A stretch of 54,695 bases of DNA, taken from contig JAUCBJ010000738.1 in NCBI GenBank assembly GCA_032718475.1, forward strand, positions 1-54,695. The letters are read 5' to 3'. Under the pieces are notes generated by a model that saw only the letters and a list, made by a program, of their open reading frames with translations, searched no databases and was not told the origin of the DNA. This DNA comes from Nemertoderma westbladi. Taxonomy: Eukaryota; Xenacoelomorpha; Nemertodermatida; Nemertodermatidae. A program made the position numbers and the translations under genes. This document shows positions 24,251 through 34,805 of the stretch, piece after piece. The first letter of the stretch is position 1. Every line of letters begins with the position of its first letter.

Positions 24251-24834
24251 CCTACTCTCGTTCTTCCCGCATACGTCTGAAGTGGTTGCGGTCGAGCAGG
24301 CCGTTTTTCTAATGTCTCAAGCGCTTCGTGCGCATTTTGGCCGAGTAAGATCTGCACCCCTGGATAATCAGTGTTGAATCTAGGTATATTATGTTGCTGG
24401 GTAAAATGGTCTTCATCCCAGTTGTAAGGCTCCACTTGGCTAGTAGCAAAGTTCTTTATCGCCACCATTTTGACCGACCTTACACTATGTTCTCCTAGTT
24501 CATCCTGGGGAGTGGACAACGCACCCACGTAGTAATCTGTAGCTACTGTGGATTTCCAAACCTGCATAATTCCGGAAAGGTTCAACTTGGTTCGGAACTT
24601 GGGTTGTCCAGCAAAGATGTCTTCGGCTAGTTCTTTATCGATAAAGGTGCCTGTACTGCTGGAGTCAAGGAGGGCATTTACTATCAAGCCCTTCCCTATC
24701 CCATGGACCCTCAGCTGCACCACAGGGAATTCTCGGATACCGACAGTTGGAGTTGGCTCTTTCCAAGATGGCTGTCGATCCGGAATAGTTAGTCGGGGAT
24801 CTTCACAGTCTGTTTCAGTCTCGTATGTAAGTGC
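24217..24834 (-). pseudogene. BEL/Pao aspartic protease with altered active site
   Basis: The frame continues from gag across the TGA at 24835-24837 with no shift. The active-site region reads VNALLDSSSTGTFID, in which the Gly of the usual Asp-Ser/Thr-Gly triad is Ser (codon AGC). The rest has the Pao-type layout, ending with a QILLGQNAHEAL block and TRVGW. The protease would normally cut Gag and Pol polyproteins in the particle. The substitution should weaken or abolish catalysis. Confidence 0.82.
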
Positions 24835-26082
24835 TCAATACACAGCGGTATTGATCATATAACAGGATTCATTTTCATCGGAGAATTCGTCCATGTAGAA
24901 TCCTTCCATCTCCGAACTGTGGTCAGTGTCATTCACATCACTGAATTGGACATATAGTTCGGGCTCACTTACCTGACTCGTGCGGGTTCTGTCAAATTCT
25001 GTGTGCAGCAAGATATGGTGTTTCGCGCCGCACTTAGCGCACTTCGCATCTGAGTAGCAGGTTTGTCGTTGATGTCCTCGTCTGAGGCAATTATAACATA
25101 ACCGCTTATCCCACATGACATCACGTCTATCCTTCAGGATCAGGGATTTCTTCAAGAGTTCATCACACCCACTCAAGCGATGTGGCCCGTCGCACAATAC
25201 ACATTTGGGTTTGATGTTACTTACTTTAACCTGTGTTGTGTTATGCACACTTGTTCTTTCCTCGGGCTTTCTTCCATGAATTCTCTTAGGAGACGTATGA
25301 GGAGTTGTTACCTGTTCTCTCCTGTCACTGGTTCGAGACTTAGATTTACTTACGTCTCTCCTAATTTTGTTGACATAATAAGATCTTTCGGTGTCCTTAC
25401 CACTGTTCTCATTGTAGGAGGTTTGGCTTTCGCCATCGTCCGTATAACACACTGGTGTTACCTTTCTCCTAGTAACGGGTTTTTCACTTACCTTACTTTC
25501 CGGTGTCTTCTCTCTGGACTGCTTTAGGAGCTGTAATCTTACCTCTCCATTTAAGAATGACATGAGATCAGCCATGGTAGGGTCTCTTTGTTGCTGGTCC
25601 ATCATATAGAGAACCTTTTTGTCCCAACGAGTACCTACTCCACCCTTTGGCAAAGTAGATGCTACGGCTCCAACAACCATAGAACTCTGGTATTCTTGAG
25701 ACTTACCTAACCAATCTAACTGTCTACAGATCTCCTGAATCTCATCGGAAAACTCTATAATCCCGCTGCTAAGAAACTTTTGGGGCGCTACTAATTTCGC
25801 ATACAAATACCTAGCTATGTTAGTCCTATTACCATACCTGATGTTTAGTGTATCCCAAACTTGTCTTAATCCGTCTGGATATCCAATAAACTTTAACACC
25901 ATTAACTTGGGAGGTCCTTCCAAGCACTCGATGAGAAATCTAAGTTTCTCTCCGTTAGGTAGTACAGAGTTCTGTATGTTATCTTTATAATATTCATTAA
26001 AAGGTAACCATTTCATCTCATCTCCATTGAACTTGACGACCTCTCCCACCTTTACCGCTTGACGGGCTTCGGTTCTAGCCAT
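24835..26082 (-). pseudogene. BEL/Pao Gag capsid/nucleocapsid
   Basis: A clean 415-codon frame from an ATG at 26082. The N-terminal half is the Pao-type capsid (VKFNGDEMKWLPFNEYY, LRFLIECLEGPPKLMV, YLYAKLVAPQKF). A Ser/Lys/Arg-rich spacer is followed by three Cys/His clusters: CVLCDGPHRLSGC, LCYNCLRRGHQRQTC and KCAKCGAKHHILLH. The last two are of the zinc-knuckle kind that binds genomic RNA. An acidic tail ends at a TGA in phase with the protease frame. Gag itself is intact. The TGA could be a natural readthrough stop or a mutation; three other TGA breaks elsewhere in the copy favour mutation. Confidence 0.85.
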
Positions 26083-26236
26083 TTGACGTGTAAAACTTTA
26101 TTGAGCCATCGTATTATTTAATATCGAGTAATCGGTATATACATTTCTCGGATTATGATCAGATCTATATGGGATATCATTATCAACGGGTTTATAATTA
26201 CCCTTAATAGGGTTTACTATAGGAGTTTCTACTTCA

Positions 26237-27235
26237 CTAGCAGTATTCAAGAGCGATATTTTGCTGTACTTCTTGCAGCTCTAACTTACTCCCTCTTACT
26301 GTTCCCTTTAACTGCTGAACAGTCCCTTCCAATTCTCGGACTTGTTTGGAAGACCTTAATTTATTGTCTTCTAATTGCCCGAGCAACTCCACCATCCCCC
26401 GTCGTCCCTCATCCATCCACTCTACAGCAGACGTAGCCGGATGGCACATTGGGACGACAGGGGACAGTCCATGTATTATCTCTTGCTCGGTGTCCATAAC
26501 AGTCTGAGATTCTGGTAGCTGTCTACTGGACATAGGTAGTTTGGTACAGTGTAAAGGGAATTTAGAGTTAGGTTCTGGGAGCAAAGGGGTCTCTATTAAG
26601 GGAGTGGCTTCGCTAACAGGCCTAATTATTTCTGGCTCATCTACTATAGTAGGGAGTCTTTCTACTCTTATAATTTGGTCTATAGGCTCCGGATTACTTA
26701 AGTCTACACTAGCTAGTTGCCTTCTCACCGCAGGAGGCAAATTAGGCAACTTCTGCCGGTGTGGCGCTCTTCTACGTCCGCTGGAATGAGATTTATTACC
26801 TTTACCCTCGGGATCTGTCGTATCGCCTTCATCAGAGGAGGTAAATCCCTGTCTTCTGAGAGTAGATCGACTCAGTAGTTGCATCTGAGTAGCTGCTCTT
26901 TGTTTATTTAAGTAATCTTGTTTCGCCTGAAGATTCTCCAACTCTAGTTGGGTTGTCGCCTCAGATGCCTTCCATTCTGCTTCTGCCACTGCCGCTGCTG
27001 CCTTTCTTTCAGCTTCTGCCGCTGCCGCTGCTGCTTTCCTTTCAGATTCTGCCGCTGCCGCTGCCGCTGTTGCTAACTTTCGGTCTTCTATTTGCCTTTT
27101 CTTTATTTGCTCTTCTTGGTCCATAGCGATGAGGATGCATTCATCTAATTTAGCCTGTTCTGCAGCTAATATTTCCGCATCTAAAGAATCTAACACGAAT
27201 TTGGCTCCCTCACTATTGGGATGAAGTCCAGCTGG
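26237..27235 (-). pseudogene. Upstream ORF of the BEL/Pao element, second part (Ala-rich coiled coil)
   Basis: In the same frame as the preceding 233-codon segment, separated only by a TGA at 27236-27238. It has a long charged helix with Ala runs (EAERKAAAAVAEAEWKASEA), most likely a coiled coil, then a Pro-rich low-complexity centre and a second predicted helix near the C-terminus (VRELEGTVQQLKGTV). It ends 155 bases before the gag ATG in a different frame. I know no name for it. By position it is an extra gag-like or structural product. Confidence 0.6.
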
Positions 27236-27937
27236 TCATCTTCTGAGGTCTTTGTCACCTATAAATCGTTGATAATCCGACAGATAGATGTCAATCGCAT
27301 CCTTCTTCTGAGGTTTTTTGGATATCGCTTCGCCTTCCACACGAGAAAAGGTGGCGTCTGTTGATTCTCCGTGGGTCATGTGCTCAGTTAGCTGAACTTT
27401 CCATTGTGTCGTTCCCTGGACCTTAACACTCACTCGTTGGAACCAAGTCTTTATGGCCACTTGCAACGACGTGTCTTGGCTTCTCTTCGAGGCCTCCTCA
27501 ATGGCTGAAAGTATTAATCTGATTCGTAAGATTCGTTCTCGCACTTGATAAAGCAGCTCTCCCTGCTCTTGAGGTCCTTGATGTTGTTGAAATAGGTGTT
27601 CTTCTAATCGCTCCAAAGAGCTGAAGAATCCCTGGACATATCCTGCTGCTGACCTCTTCCATACAGCTGGATCTCGAGTGTCCCTTACTATTCCCATTCT
27701 GTATAAGTCCTCCCAGGCAGCTTCCGATAAGTTAAACGGGAGTCCGGGTCCGGGGAAGTTCCATTGCGTCACTACAATAGACCTCAGTTCCTCCATCGTG
27801 TATCCCGCATAACTGTCCCTGGTCGATGGCTTATTTCTTGTCCAACCGGCTTGATGTTCCTCCACAGCGATCAATACTCTAGTGAGTACGGCCCCAGGAA
27901 GAATTAGAAGTGGATCTGGGTACACCGCTTCTGCCAT
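27236..27937 (-). pseudogene. Upstream ORF of the BEL/Pao element, first part
   Basis: 233 codons from an ATG at 27937. It is mainly helical in appearance, with aromatic-rich motifs (QWNFPGPGLPF, EAAWEDLYRMGI, AIKTWFQRVSV). No zinc or catalytic motif is seen. It ends in TGA and continues in frame into the Ala-rich segment, so the two together probably formed one ~560-residue protein. The frame also extends a little upstream of the ATG into the end of the 98-codon frame. Confidence 0.55.
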
Positions 27938-27957
27938 CCTTGCTCCGATCTCGGGCG

Positions 27958-28254
27958 TTAACTCTTCAGTGTCTGAACTGTAGAGTTATCATGCCATTGA
28001 GAAATAAGTTCTCGGCTCGGGTGCTGCTGCTGTTTAACAGCCATCTCTTGGTCTCGCTTAACTTGAGCCCTAGTGCCTATAATAGACCTATGATGCTTTA
28101 CTAGTCTAGGGCCTGATACTACTACTTTAGGGATGACCTTTCTTACAGTAGGAGGGGACTTGGACTTTGGTCTTAGATGTTCGATACTCTTATCTGGGTC
28201 ACAGATCGTTCTTTCTAGGAGACTATCTGACAGTGTTTGCTTTGTGTCAGCCAT
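27958..28254 (-). CDS. 98-codon leader ORF of the BEL/Pao element
   Basis: ATG at 28254, basic Lys/Arg/Pro-rich (RPKSKSPPTVRKVIPKVV), ending 20 bases before the next ATG in a different frame. It may be a separate small product or the N-terminus of the next frame after a shift. No domain is recognised. Confidence 0.4.
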   Translation of the reverse strand: MADTKQTLSDSLLERTICDPDKSIEHLRPKSKSPPTVRKVIPKVVVSGPRLVKHHRSIIGTRAQVKRDQEMAVKQQQHPSRELISQWHDNSTVQTLKS

Positions 28255-30345
28255 GATTTATTTTACAGTTGAATGCCTACTACTATAACGACAGTTAAAG
28301 CAAGTCTAGAAGAATCAGTATCAACTGAAAACCTAGCAGTTAGTTACCGATACCGTTACTCAGTGTAACATGATATATATATAATATTAAAATACCGGTA
28401 TACACTTATAGTATATATATAAGTATTATTTACAGACTAGGATCAGTCACAGAATACCAGTATATAATTTCAGCCTAAATTTATATAAATATAATAAGCT
28501 TACCGTAAATACCTGTAATGTCAATTATTTAATAATAACTGAATTTCTGAATTTTAGGGTTACTTCCCTTTACTTTATTACTGATATTAAGCAGTAGTTC
28601 AACTGATATTAAGACCTAATTGATGTATAACAGGCCTACTATTTTATAAATCTGTTTGAGTTGATTTTAAATATATATATACCCGTACAAGGGTTTTTGA
28701 CAATATTTGAAATAAATGTTGTTATTTCTAGATAAGAAGTCACTACACAGAAGCTAAACGCTCTCAGTGGAGTGCTACTTGTTAGACACTAATACAGATA
28801 ATTCTACTTTACTAAGTTTCTTATCATTACAAATTACTTACAAACAGGTTGAGATTACAATCTCTAAATAAACAATAAACACGTTACACGTACAATTTTT
28901 AGGGTAATTTTGCAAGAAATCTACAAACCAGCCTAACAAGGAGTTATAATTTCTGGTTCTTACTAACTGACAGGAAACTACGGTAGTTGAAACCAATAAA
29001 GTAGTAGTAAGTAAGTTGTGTTGTCCAGATAAGGAAATACCACCGTCTGACGACTTATAGTCTTAAACTCTATAAGTACTATGTTATGTACCCGGAGTGT
29101 CCCTACCTAGAGGTTAATTACTGAAGCCAACCAGAGCTAACGTGCCTATTAACCACATTACAACACAAATATACTGCCTACACACTAAATTACTTTCGGA
29201 AAGCACTGTACTCTAAACCCTAAATTAGGTATAAGTACTTATACAACAAATAACCAGCAGTTAAATATACTTGAACAGCTAAAAGAACCACGGTATCTGC
29301 TGGAGTGTCTGGAGCACAAAATCACCAGTCTTTACCTACGCCAAGCAGCCCTGATGTAGTACCGGGGTTAATTTAACTATAACGGTATGTATAACAAGCA
29401 CAATTACTGTAGGAATAAACTTGGGGAATTGGAGGTTGCGAATACTCGCATAGACTCTGAATAATAAATATTACGCTACCCGTGCAGACTATTCAAATAA
29501 AACATAGACCAAATGCTGGCAGGCTACTGTCAAGCCTAAATAAACTACAGTATATGCAGACTCCGAAATGGTTAGTTAGTAGGCGTTCTAACCAAGTAGT
29601 ACGATTTATTCTTTCGGGGGGGATTTACCTTACAGCACTGGATGCCCGCACCTTCCTAACTAGCACTTTATCGGACAGACACTCTACATACACTGCAATC
29701 GCCTCAGACCTAACAACAGTTAGACAACAATCTGGCCTACAAATTATTTATACAATCTGAGCAGGCTTACACGCCTTCTGCTCAATATTACACTTACAGA
29801 TAAATAAAACTGACAGAAATAAGTAAAATCCCAATAAAAACCAGGGCTGCAGTCCCCGATTAAATATTAAGACCTACCGGTATATAATTATCTGTACCTT
29901 TAAGTACCGGTTCGGGTGTTTAGGCCTACAGCTTACCATCCGACCGGTACATTCGACTTTATTGCCTACGGCGCAATAAAGAAACTTAAAATCTATTAAT
30001 GTTCTTACAAGAACATTAGACAAAGTATATTTATTGCCTACTGCGCAATAAAGAACCAAATCTATTAATGTTCGCGCTTTTAGACCTTTAGCAGTTTAAC
30101 CTGCCAATTTTAGTTGTCCTCTTGTTTATAAATCGACTTTAGCCTATATCAATTACTTAGTGTACTGAAGTTACATCAGCCGAAGCCAGTCCGTGCGCGG
30201 CGTATAACCCACAGTGTGGGAGACTGGATTCGGATTCCTTGAGAGTTATTGCAGTGTAGACCTACTGTATTATTCGATTGATCGCTACTATATAATCTCT
30301 GACAAATATATTTACTTTCGGGGAAATATTAACAGTTCCTTTAGG
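28255..30345. other. AT-rich stretch 5' of the BEL/Pao element
   Basis: Expected to hold the 5' untranslated region and long terminal repeat of the minus-strand element. I found no copy of the 17.5-20.3 kb sequence in it and no clear primer-binding site. A 92-codon plus frame at 29482 has no recognisable feature. A duplicated hairpin lies at its right end. Confidence 0.4.
29958..30073. repeat. Duplicated hairpin motif, 72-bp offset
   Basis: TTTATTGCCTAC(G/T)GCGCAA with TAAAGAA and ending ATCTATTAATGTTC occurs at 29958-30004 and 30030-30073. Within each copy TTATTGC and GCAATAA are inverted around a 7-base loop. A GTTCTTACAAGAAC palindrome lies between the copies. Confidence 0.7.
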
Positions 30346-30380
30346 ATGTGGCGCTTTAAGTCTTTAAGGCGCTTTAAGTA

Positions 30381-33160
30381 GGAATTGGTCTATTGATGAA
30401 TCCAACTGCACATGCAGCATTGGACAAAATAGACCAAATCTCTAACCGCATCATCCGTTGCCACTTCTCATGTTCTGGAAGACTGGCTAAGAAGTTTCCT
30501 AAGGTGGTTCTGATTGTGTGCTACTCTCCAACTAGTGTTGCCCCTGTAGAGGAGGTGGAAAATTTCTACCACAATCTACAAGCAGCAACGGATGGAGTGG
30601 ATCAGCATGCATTCTTAACATTCCTGGGAGACTTTAATGCAAGTCTGCATCAATCACCTACATCGCCCTGGGTCTATAGCAATAGTGTTAACCGAAATTC
30701 TGTCCATCTTCAGGATTTTATCTCTGGAAATGGATTGTTTTCGGCTGGAACCCAGTTCAAGAAGCGAACTGGAAAGCTATGGACTCATAGTGGACCCAGT
30801 GGTCACAAGTCCCAGATAGACCATATTCTGTTTCGTAGGAAATACAGGAGCTCTATACAAGACTGTAATGCATTTACACTTCGACCCTTCTCCAGTGATC
30901 ACCGCCTTATTGTGGCCAAGGTAAGACTTAGTCTGCGTGCTAGCAGAACAACGAAATCTGCCTTGCCACGGCATGACTGGTCCTCTCTGTTGCAACAGCC
31001 AAGTGTGAGATCCAGCTTCACACTACAGCTGAGCAACAGGTATAAGGCTCTTGCCTCTGAGGCGGCAGATCACTGTGAGGGCTATACTGCCTTTACAGAA
31101 GCAGTTAAGTTAGCAGCTGCAGAAACAGTTCCTGTATACCCTCGAAACAGGAAAAGGGCCCCCTGGACTGACAACAAAATTCAGAAGTGCCGAAATGACC
31201 TTCATAAGGCGCAGAAAGAGTCCCGACTCAAACAGACTACAGCGGCCAAGAATGCAGTTAAAGCTGCATCTAGGTCCCTGAACAGGCAGTACTCTGTTAA
31301 TCTACAGGAGCTAATAAACCAACAGGTTGATGCCATCAATGATGCTGACGACAGCAGGCAATCATCCCAGGCATGGAAATCGATCAATCTGCTTACTGGG
31401 CGGAAAAGCCAACCAACCACCAAGGTTAAGGCCGAATCACCAGCCGATCGCCTCAATGGTTGGAAAGCCCACTTTGAAAAGCTCCTCAATAATGACAGGG
31501 TATTGCCTGATAACTTTATAGAAGTAAAAGTGTCTGAGTCTGTACTCCCAGATATTCCCATTGGCGATATCTCCTTTGCAGAAGTGAAGGCTGCTGCAAA
31601 GAGCATTAAGACCAATCGTGCCAGTGGAGTAGATGGTTTTCCCCCTGAGGTCTTTAAAATACCTGAGTGTTTAAAGCTCATCTATCCCATCATAGTAGAC
31701 ATGTACCGTACAACAAGAGTCCCACAAGAAATGAAAACAAATAAGTTGGTGCCAGTTCCCAAGAAGGGCAACCTAACACTCTATGGTTCTTTTCGGGGAA
31801 TCTCATTGATCTCGATTGCTGCAAAACTATACAATAGAATTCTATTAAATCGCATCAGGGATCCCATTGAGAGACTGCTACGTGGAAATCAGAATGGGTT
31901 CCGTAAAGGTCGTGGGACCATGGAGCCCATTTTGGCACTTAGAAGGATAATTGAAGAGTTATCAAAAAAGAAAGACAGGCATCTGGCTGTTATCTTTGTT
32001 GACTTCTTCAAGGCCTTTGATTCAGTCTCTCGCTCACGTATGTTCAGCATACTTTCATTATATGGGATTCCTGATGAAATTATTGCAGCAATCAGATCAG
32101 TATACGATGGTTCGACAACATTTGTGTCTACTGTTGACGGTGACACAGAACCATTTGAAGTGTTATGGGGCGTCCTCCAAGGAGACACACTTGCACCATT
32201 CTTGTTCATTATTGTGGTTGACTATGTTCTACGCATGTCCTTAGATCATCATAATGATGATGGGGTGATGATAACTCCACCTACTGGCTCCAGAAGTCGA
32301 GGAAATCCTGCCAAGTACCTAACTGATCTAGACTTTGCTGATGACTTAGGAGTACTCTCAGAATCATTAGAGGGAGCCCAGCGGCTCCTCAGCTCATTAG
32401 AACATGCTGCTTCTAGTGTTGGTCTTTTTATTAACTCCAGAAAGACCAAAATTCTGACAGTTAACTTTGAAAATCCTCAGCAAGTCTCTGATCGGATGAG
32501 CATAAGCTCAAAGGATGGTATGCTTGAGCATGTGGACGACTTCTGTTACCTGGGATCATGGATCCGGAAGTCAGGTGAGGACCTTCGAATACGTAAGGGA
32601 AAGGCATGGGCAGCCTTGAATAGGCTTTCCAGGATTTGGAAGTCACCTAGAATTAATCGGAAACTTAAGGTCCGATTATTTAGAGCAGCAGTAGTTCCAG
32701 TACTCCTCTACGGGAGTCCATGCTGGGCTCTAACTGCTGAGGACACCAAATCTCTGGATGGCACATTCACAAGAATGCTACGCCGGGTACATTGTGTCAA
32801 GTACAATGCACACATCTCCAACCAGACACTATATAACATTGGAGGTGTCTCATTGGTTCCCCCAAGCTTGACACTAGAACAAAATCGCCTCCGCTTTGCA
32901 GGACATTGCTTTCGCCGTGAGGACCAGCCAGTGCATAATCTTGTACTTTGGCAGCCTCATGGAGTGAATAAGCATGGTGGACAGCCCATGACTTTCTTGA
33001 GACGCATCTTAAAGGACACTGGCCTTAAAGATGCGGATGATCTAGCAAATGTCATGGGTGATAGGGAGTTGTGGCGGTGCAATTTTGTTGACAAGCCGGC
33101 ACATCATTCTTAAGAATGCAGCTGCAATGCAGCATGCCGATCCTAGTAGTAGTAGTAGTA
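30381..33160 (+). mobile_element. RTE-like non-LTR retrotransposon (copy C), 5'-truncated
   Basis: The best preserved copy of the family. It starts inside the endonuclease domain and ends with a TAG-repeat tail at about 33143-33160 after the shared terminal AATGCAGCTGCAATGCAGCA. A 15-base flank ATGTGGCGCTTTAAG is present before it (30346-30360) and after it (33160-33174), which is a target duplication. An alternative 13-base match (GGCGCTTTAAGTA, 30368-30380 and 33164-33176) abuts the element more closely. This ambiguity arises because the left flank itself repeats the GGCGCTTTAAGT word. Confidence 0.92.
30393..33113 (+). CDS. Endonuclease (partial) and reverse transcriptase of RTE-like copy C
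   Basis: 906 codons without a break. The first ATG is only the first Met inside a truncated frame, which is open upstream to the element's end, so the true start is missing. The remaining part of the apurinic-type endonuclease shows FPKVVLIVCYSPTS, FLGDFNASL, KSQIDHILFRR and the SSDHRLIVAK end; the N-terminal catalytic residues are lost. The RT follows with KTNRASGVDG, NGFRKGRGTMEPI, VIFVDFFKAFD, GVLQGDTLAPFLF and FADDL. The C-terminus is the family's conserved NRLRFAGHCFRRED region, ending WRCNFVDKPAHHS. There is no RNase H. The enzyme would nick target DNA and copy its own RNA there. Without its endonuclease start this copy cannot act alone. Confidence 0.88.
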   Translation: MMNPTAHAALDKIDQISNRIIRCHFSCSGRLAKKFPKVVLIVCYSPTSVAPVEEVENFYHNLQAATDGVDQHAFLTFLGDFNASLHQSPTSPWVYSNSVNRNSVHLQDFISGNGLFSAGTQFKKRTGKLWTHSGPSGHKSQIDHILFRRKYRSSIQDCNAFTLRPFSSDHRLIVAKVRLSLRASRTTKSALPRHDWSSLLQQPSVRSSFTLQLSNRYKALASEAADHCEGYTAFTEAVKLAAAETVPVYPRNRKRAPWTDNKIQKCRNDLHKAQKESRLKQTTAAKNAVKAASRSLNRQYSVNLQELINQQVDAINDADDSRQSSQAWKSINLLTGRKSQPTTKVKAESPADRLNGWKAHFEKLLNNDRVLPDNFIEVKVSESVLPDIPIGDISFAEVKAAAKSIKTNRASGVDGFPPEVFKIPECLKLIYPIIVDMYRTTRVPQEMKTNKLVPVPKKGNLTLYGSFRGISLISIAAKLYNRILLNRIRDPIERLLRGNQNGFRKGRGTMEPILALRRIIEELSKKKDRHLAVIFVDFFKAFDSVSRSRMFSILSLYGIPDEIIAAIRSVYDGSTTFVSTVDGDTEPFEVLWGVLQGDTLAPFLFIIVVDYVLRMSLDHHNDDGVMITPPTGSRSRGNPAKYLTDLDFADDLGVLSESLEGAQRLLSSLEHAASSVGLFINSRKTKILTVNFENPQQVSDRMSISSKDGMLEHVDDFCYLGSWIRKSGEDLRIRKGKAWAALNRLSRIWKSPRINRKLKVRLFRAAVVPVLLYGSPCWALTAEDTKSLDGTFTRMLRRVHCVKYNAHISNQTLYNIGGVSLVPPSLTLEQNRLRFAGHCFRREDQPVHNLVLWQPHGVNKHGGQPMTFLRRILKDTGLKDADDLANVMGDRELWRCNFVDKPAHHS

Positions 33161-33174
33161 TGTGGCGCTTTAAG

Positions 33175-33972
33175 TATAAAAACAGAGTTATGACTTATAC
33201 TAATCACAACTAGATGGCCACAGAGTTTCGTAAATAGCGCATTCTTTAAGAGATGCTTTATTAACCTTCACACTACTTCACACGACTTCACACTACTTCA
33301 CACTACTTCGCACTAATCTGCCGACCGTCACTGAATTTGATCATATATAAGGAGGATCGCAACTGACACACGTAGGGATTATGAAATAGCATTTAATTCA
33401 CACAAAACCAATATAATATAAGTCGCAGTTGCTACCGGTAAACCTGTTCCTCTTACCTCAGTAATCAATAAGATTGGGGGGTTTATAATTATTTATCGGT
33501 ATTCTCCAAATATAACAGCAATATCCATTAATATAACAACAATTAATAACATAAGTAAAATAATGCGGTGAACAGTCAGTATGTGTTACTTATGCAGTTA
33601 TGAAATGTTCAGTATGGCAAGTATGAAATGCAGTTGAATTGAATTGAATTGTTAATAGATTTACGTTCTTATAATCAAGGCCATCTGATGTTCCTAGGCC
33701 AAAGTCTAAAACTTGCACACAGAAGCACAGCAAATTCCGAGCTGGCTCTGATGCTCAGAAAATAGTAAACAAAGACCGTAATGCATTGCGCGAGTTTCCA
33801 TAGGTTTCTGTTAGACATAAGGTGAAAATCGCTCTGATTGGCTGAATGAGGCAGAACAAAGAACCTCCACGTCCACAAAGAATCAGCTGACAGATTTCGT
33901 CATCTTGGTTCTCATTCCTTCCCGTCGCGTAGTTGGATAAATTTAGGGCTATTTTAGAGTATTCTGCGCATT
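33175..33972. other. Non-coding stretch
   Basis: No gene supported. A short 10-bp tandem repeat (ACTTCACACT-like, about five units) lies at 33271-33315 and GAATT repeats at 33635-33650. Confidence 0.4.
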
Positions 33973-34012
33973 GCGTAAAAATGACTTGTTATGTCCGCAA
34001 AAGCTTTTACAC
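33973..34012. repeat. 40-bp dispersed repeat with inverted ends, copy 2
   Basis: Second copy of the sequence at 15596-15635, here with GCGTAAAA at the left end and TTTTACAC at the right. It directly precedes the 12-bp tandem repeat that follows. In the first copy it directly follows a different tandem repeat. Confidence 0.8.
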
Positions 34013-34145
34013 AGACACTGGTGCAGACACTGGTGCAGACGCCTACAGTGGTGCAGACACTGGTGTAGGCACTGGTGGTGCAGACAGTGGTGCAGACACC
34101 TGGCGCAGACACTGGTGCAGACACATGGTTCAGACACTGATATTA
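34013..34145. repeat. 12-bp minisatellite
   Basis: About eleven units of GGTGCAGACACT with variants (GGTGTAGGCACT, GGCGCAGACACT). The Gly-Ala-Asp-Thr frame across it is a repeat by-product. Confidence 0.85.
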
Positions 34146-34299
34146 TTTATTATATTATACAAAAATGCCTATGGCCCTTCGGACCACAGCTTTCTAGTGC
34201 ATTGTAGATAATATATGAATATATGTGTGGGAGATTGGAGAACTGCATACAGAACATACACCACCATTAAATAAAACACCACCCCCTTAAGAGGTAACT

Positions 34300-34770
34300 G
34301 TCAAGTTTCAGCTTTAAGCAGATCGTAAATAACAAAATTTCCAGAAAATGTTCACTTTCAGATCCACCCTCTACCTGCGGACTGGTGAAATGCAGACGGC
34401 GCTGCAGTTCTGTAAAGATAGAGATTATGGTGAAGTAAAATGCCTGTCTGTCAAGTTTCAGCTTAAACAGATTGTAAATACCAAAATTGGTGTAGATGTT
34501 CACATTCAGACATTTCACCCTCTAGCGGCAGATGGGGGAACAGTATACGACAATCCGTAAAGGTACAGTCTATGCTGTAGTAGATGCCTACCATGTTTCA
34601 GTCTAAACCGATTGTAAATAACAAAGTTGGAGAATATGTTAACTTTAAGACATTTCACCCTCTAGTGGTAGACTGGGGAACTGTAGAGGACTCTGCAACT
34701 CCGTAAAGATACAGCCTATGCTGTAGTAGATACCTGCCAAGTTTCAGCTCAAAAGGATTAAAAAGAACCA
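34300..34770. repeat. ~144-bp tandem repeat, three to four units
   Basis: The block GTTTCAG followed by T(C/T)TAAAC(A/C)GATTGTAAAT recurs at about 34313, 34454, 34597 and 34741. It is followed by a TCAGACATTTCACCCTCTAG block and a GTAAAGATACAG block. Divergence is moderate. Confidence 0.75.
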
Positions 34771-34805
34771 AATGGGATGAGGTTTTCACTATCAGACAAT
34801 TCGCA

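Larger units (their letters stand above)
20295..28254 (-). mobile_element. BEL/Pao LTR retrotransposon, coding region, inactive copy
   Basis: Reading from 28254 downward the order is upstream ORFs, gag, aspartic protease, reverse transcriptase, RNase H, integrase and integrase C-terminal domain. That is the BEL/Pao order. The diagnostic signs are a gag with three zinc-knuckle-like clusters, a Pao-type protease, an RT with YMDD, and the integrase tail typical of the group. The frame is interrupted by stop codons at 27236, 24835, 23777, 22949 and 21146 and by frameshifts near 24240 and 20825. Long terminal repeats could not be identified on either side. The copy cannot be autonomous. Confidence 0.9.
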
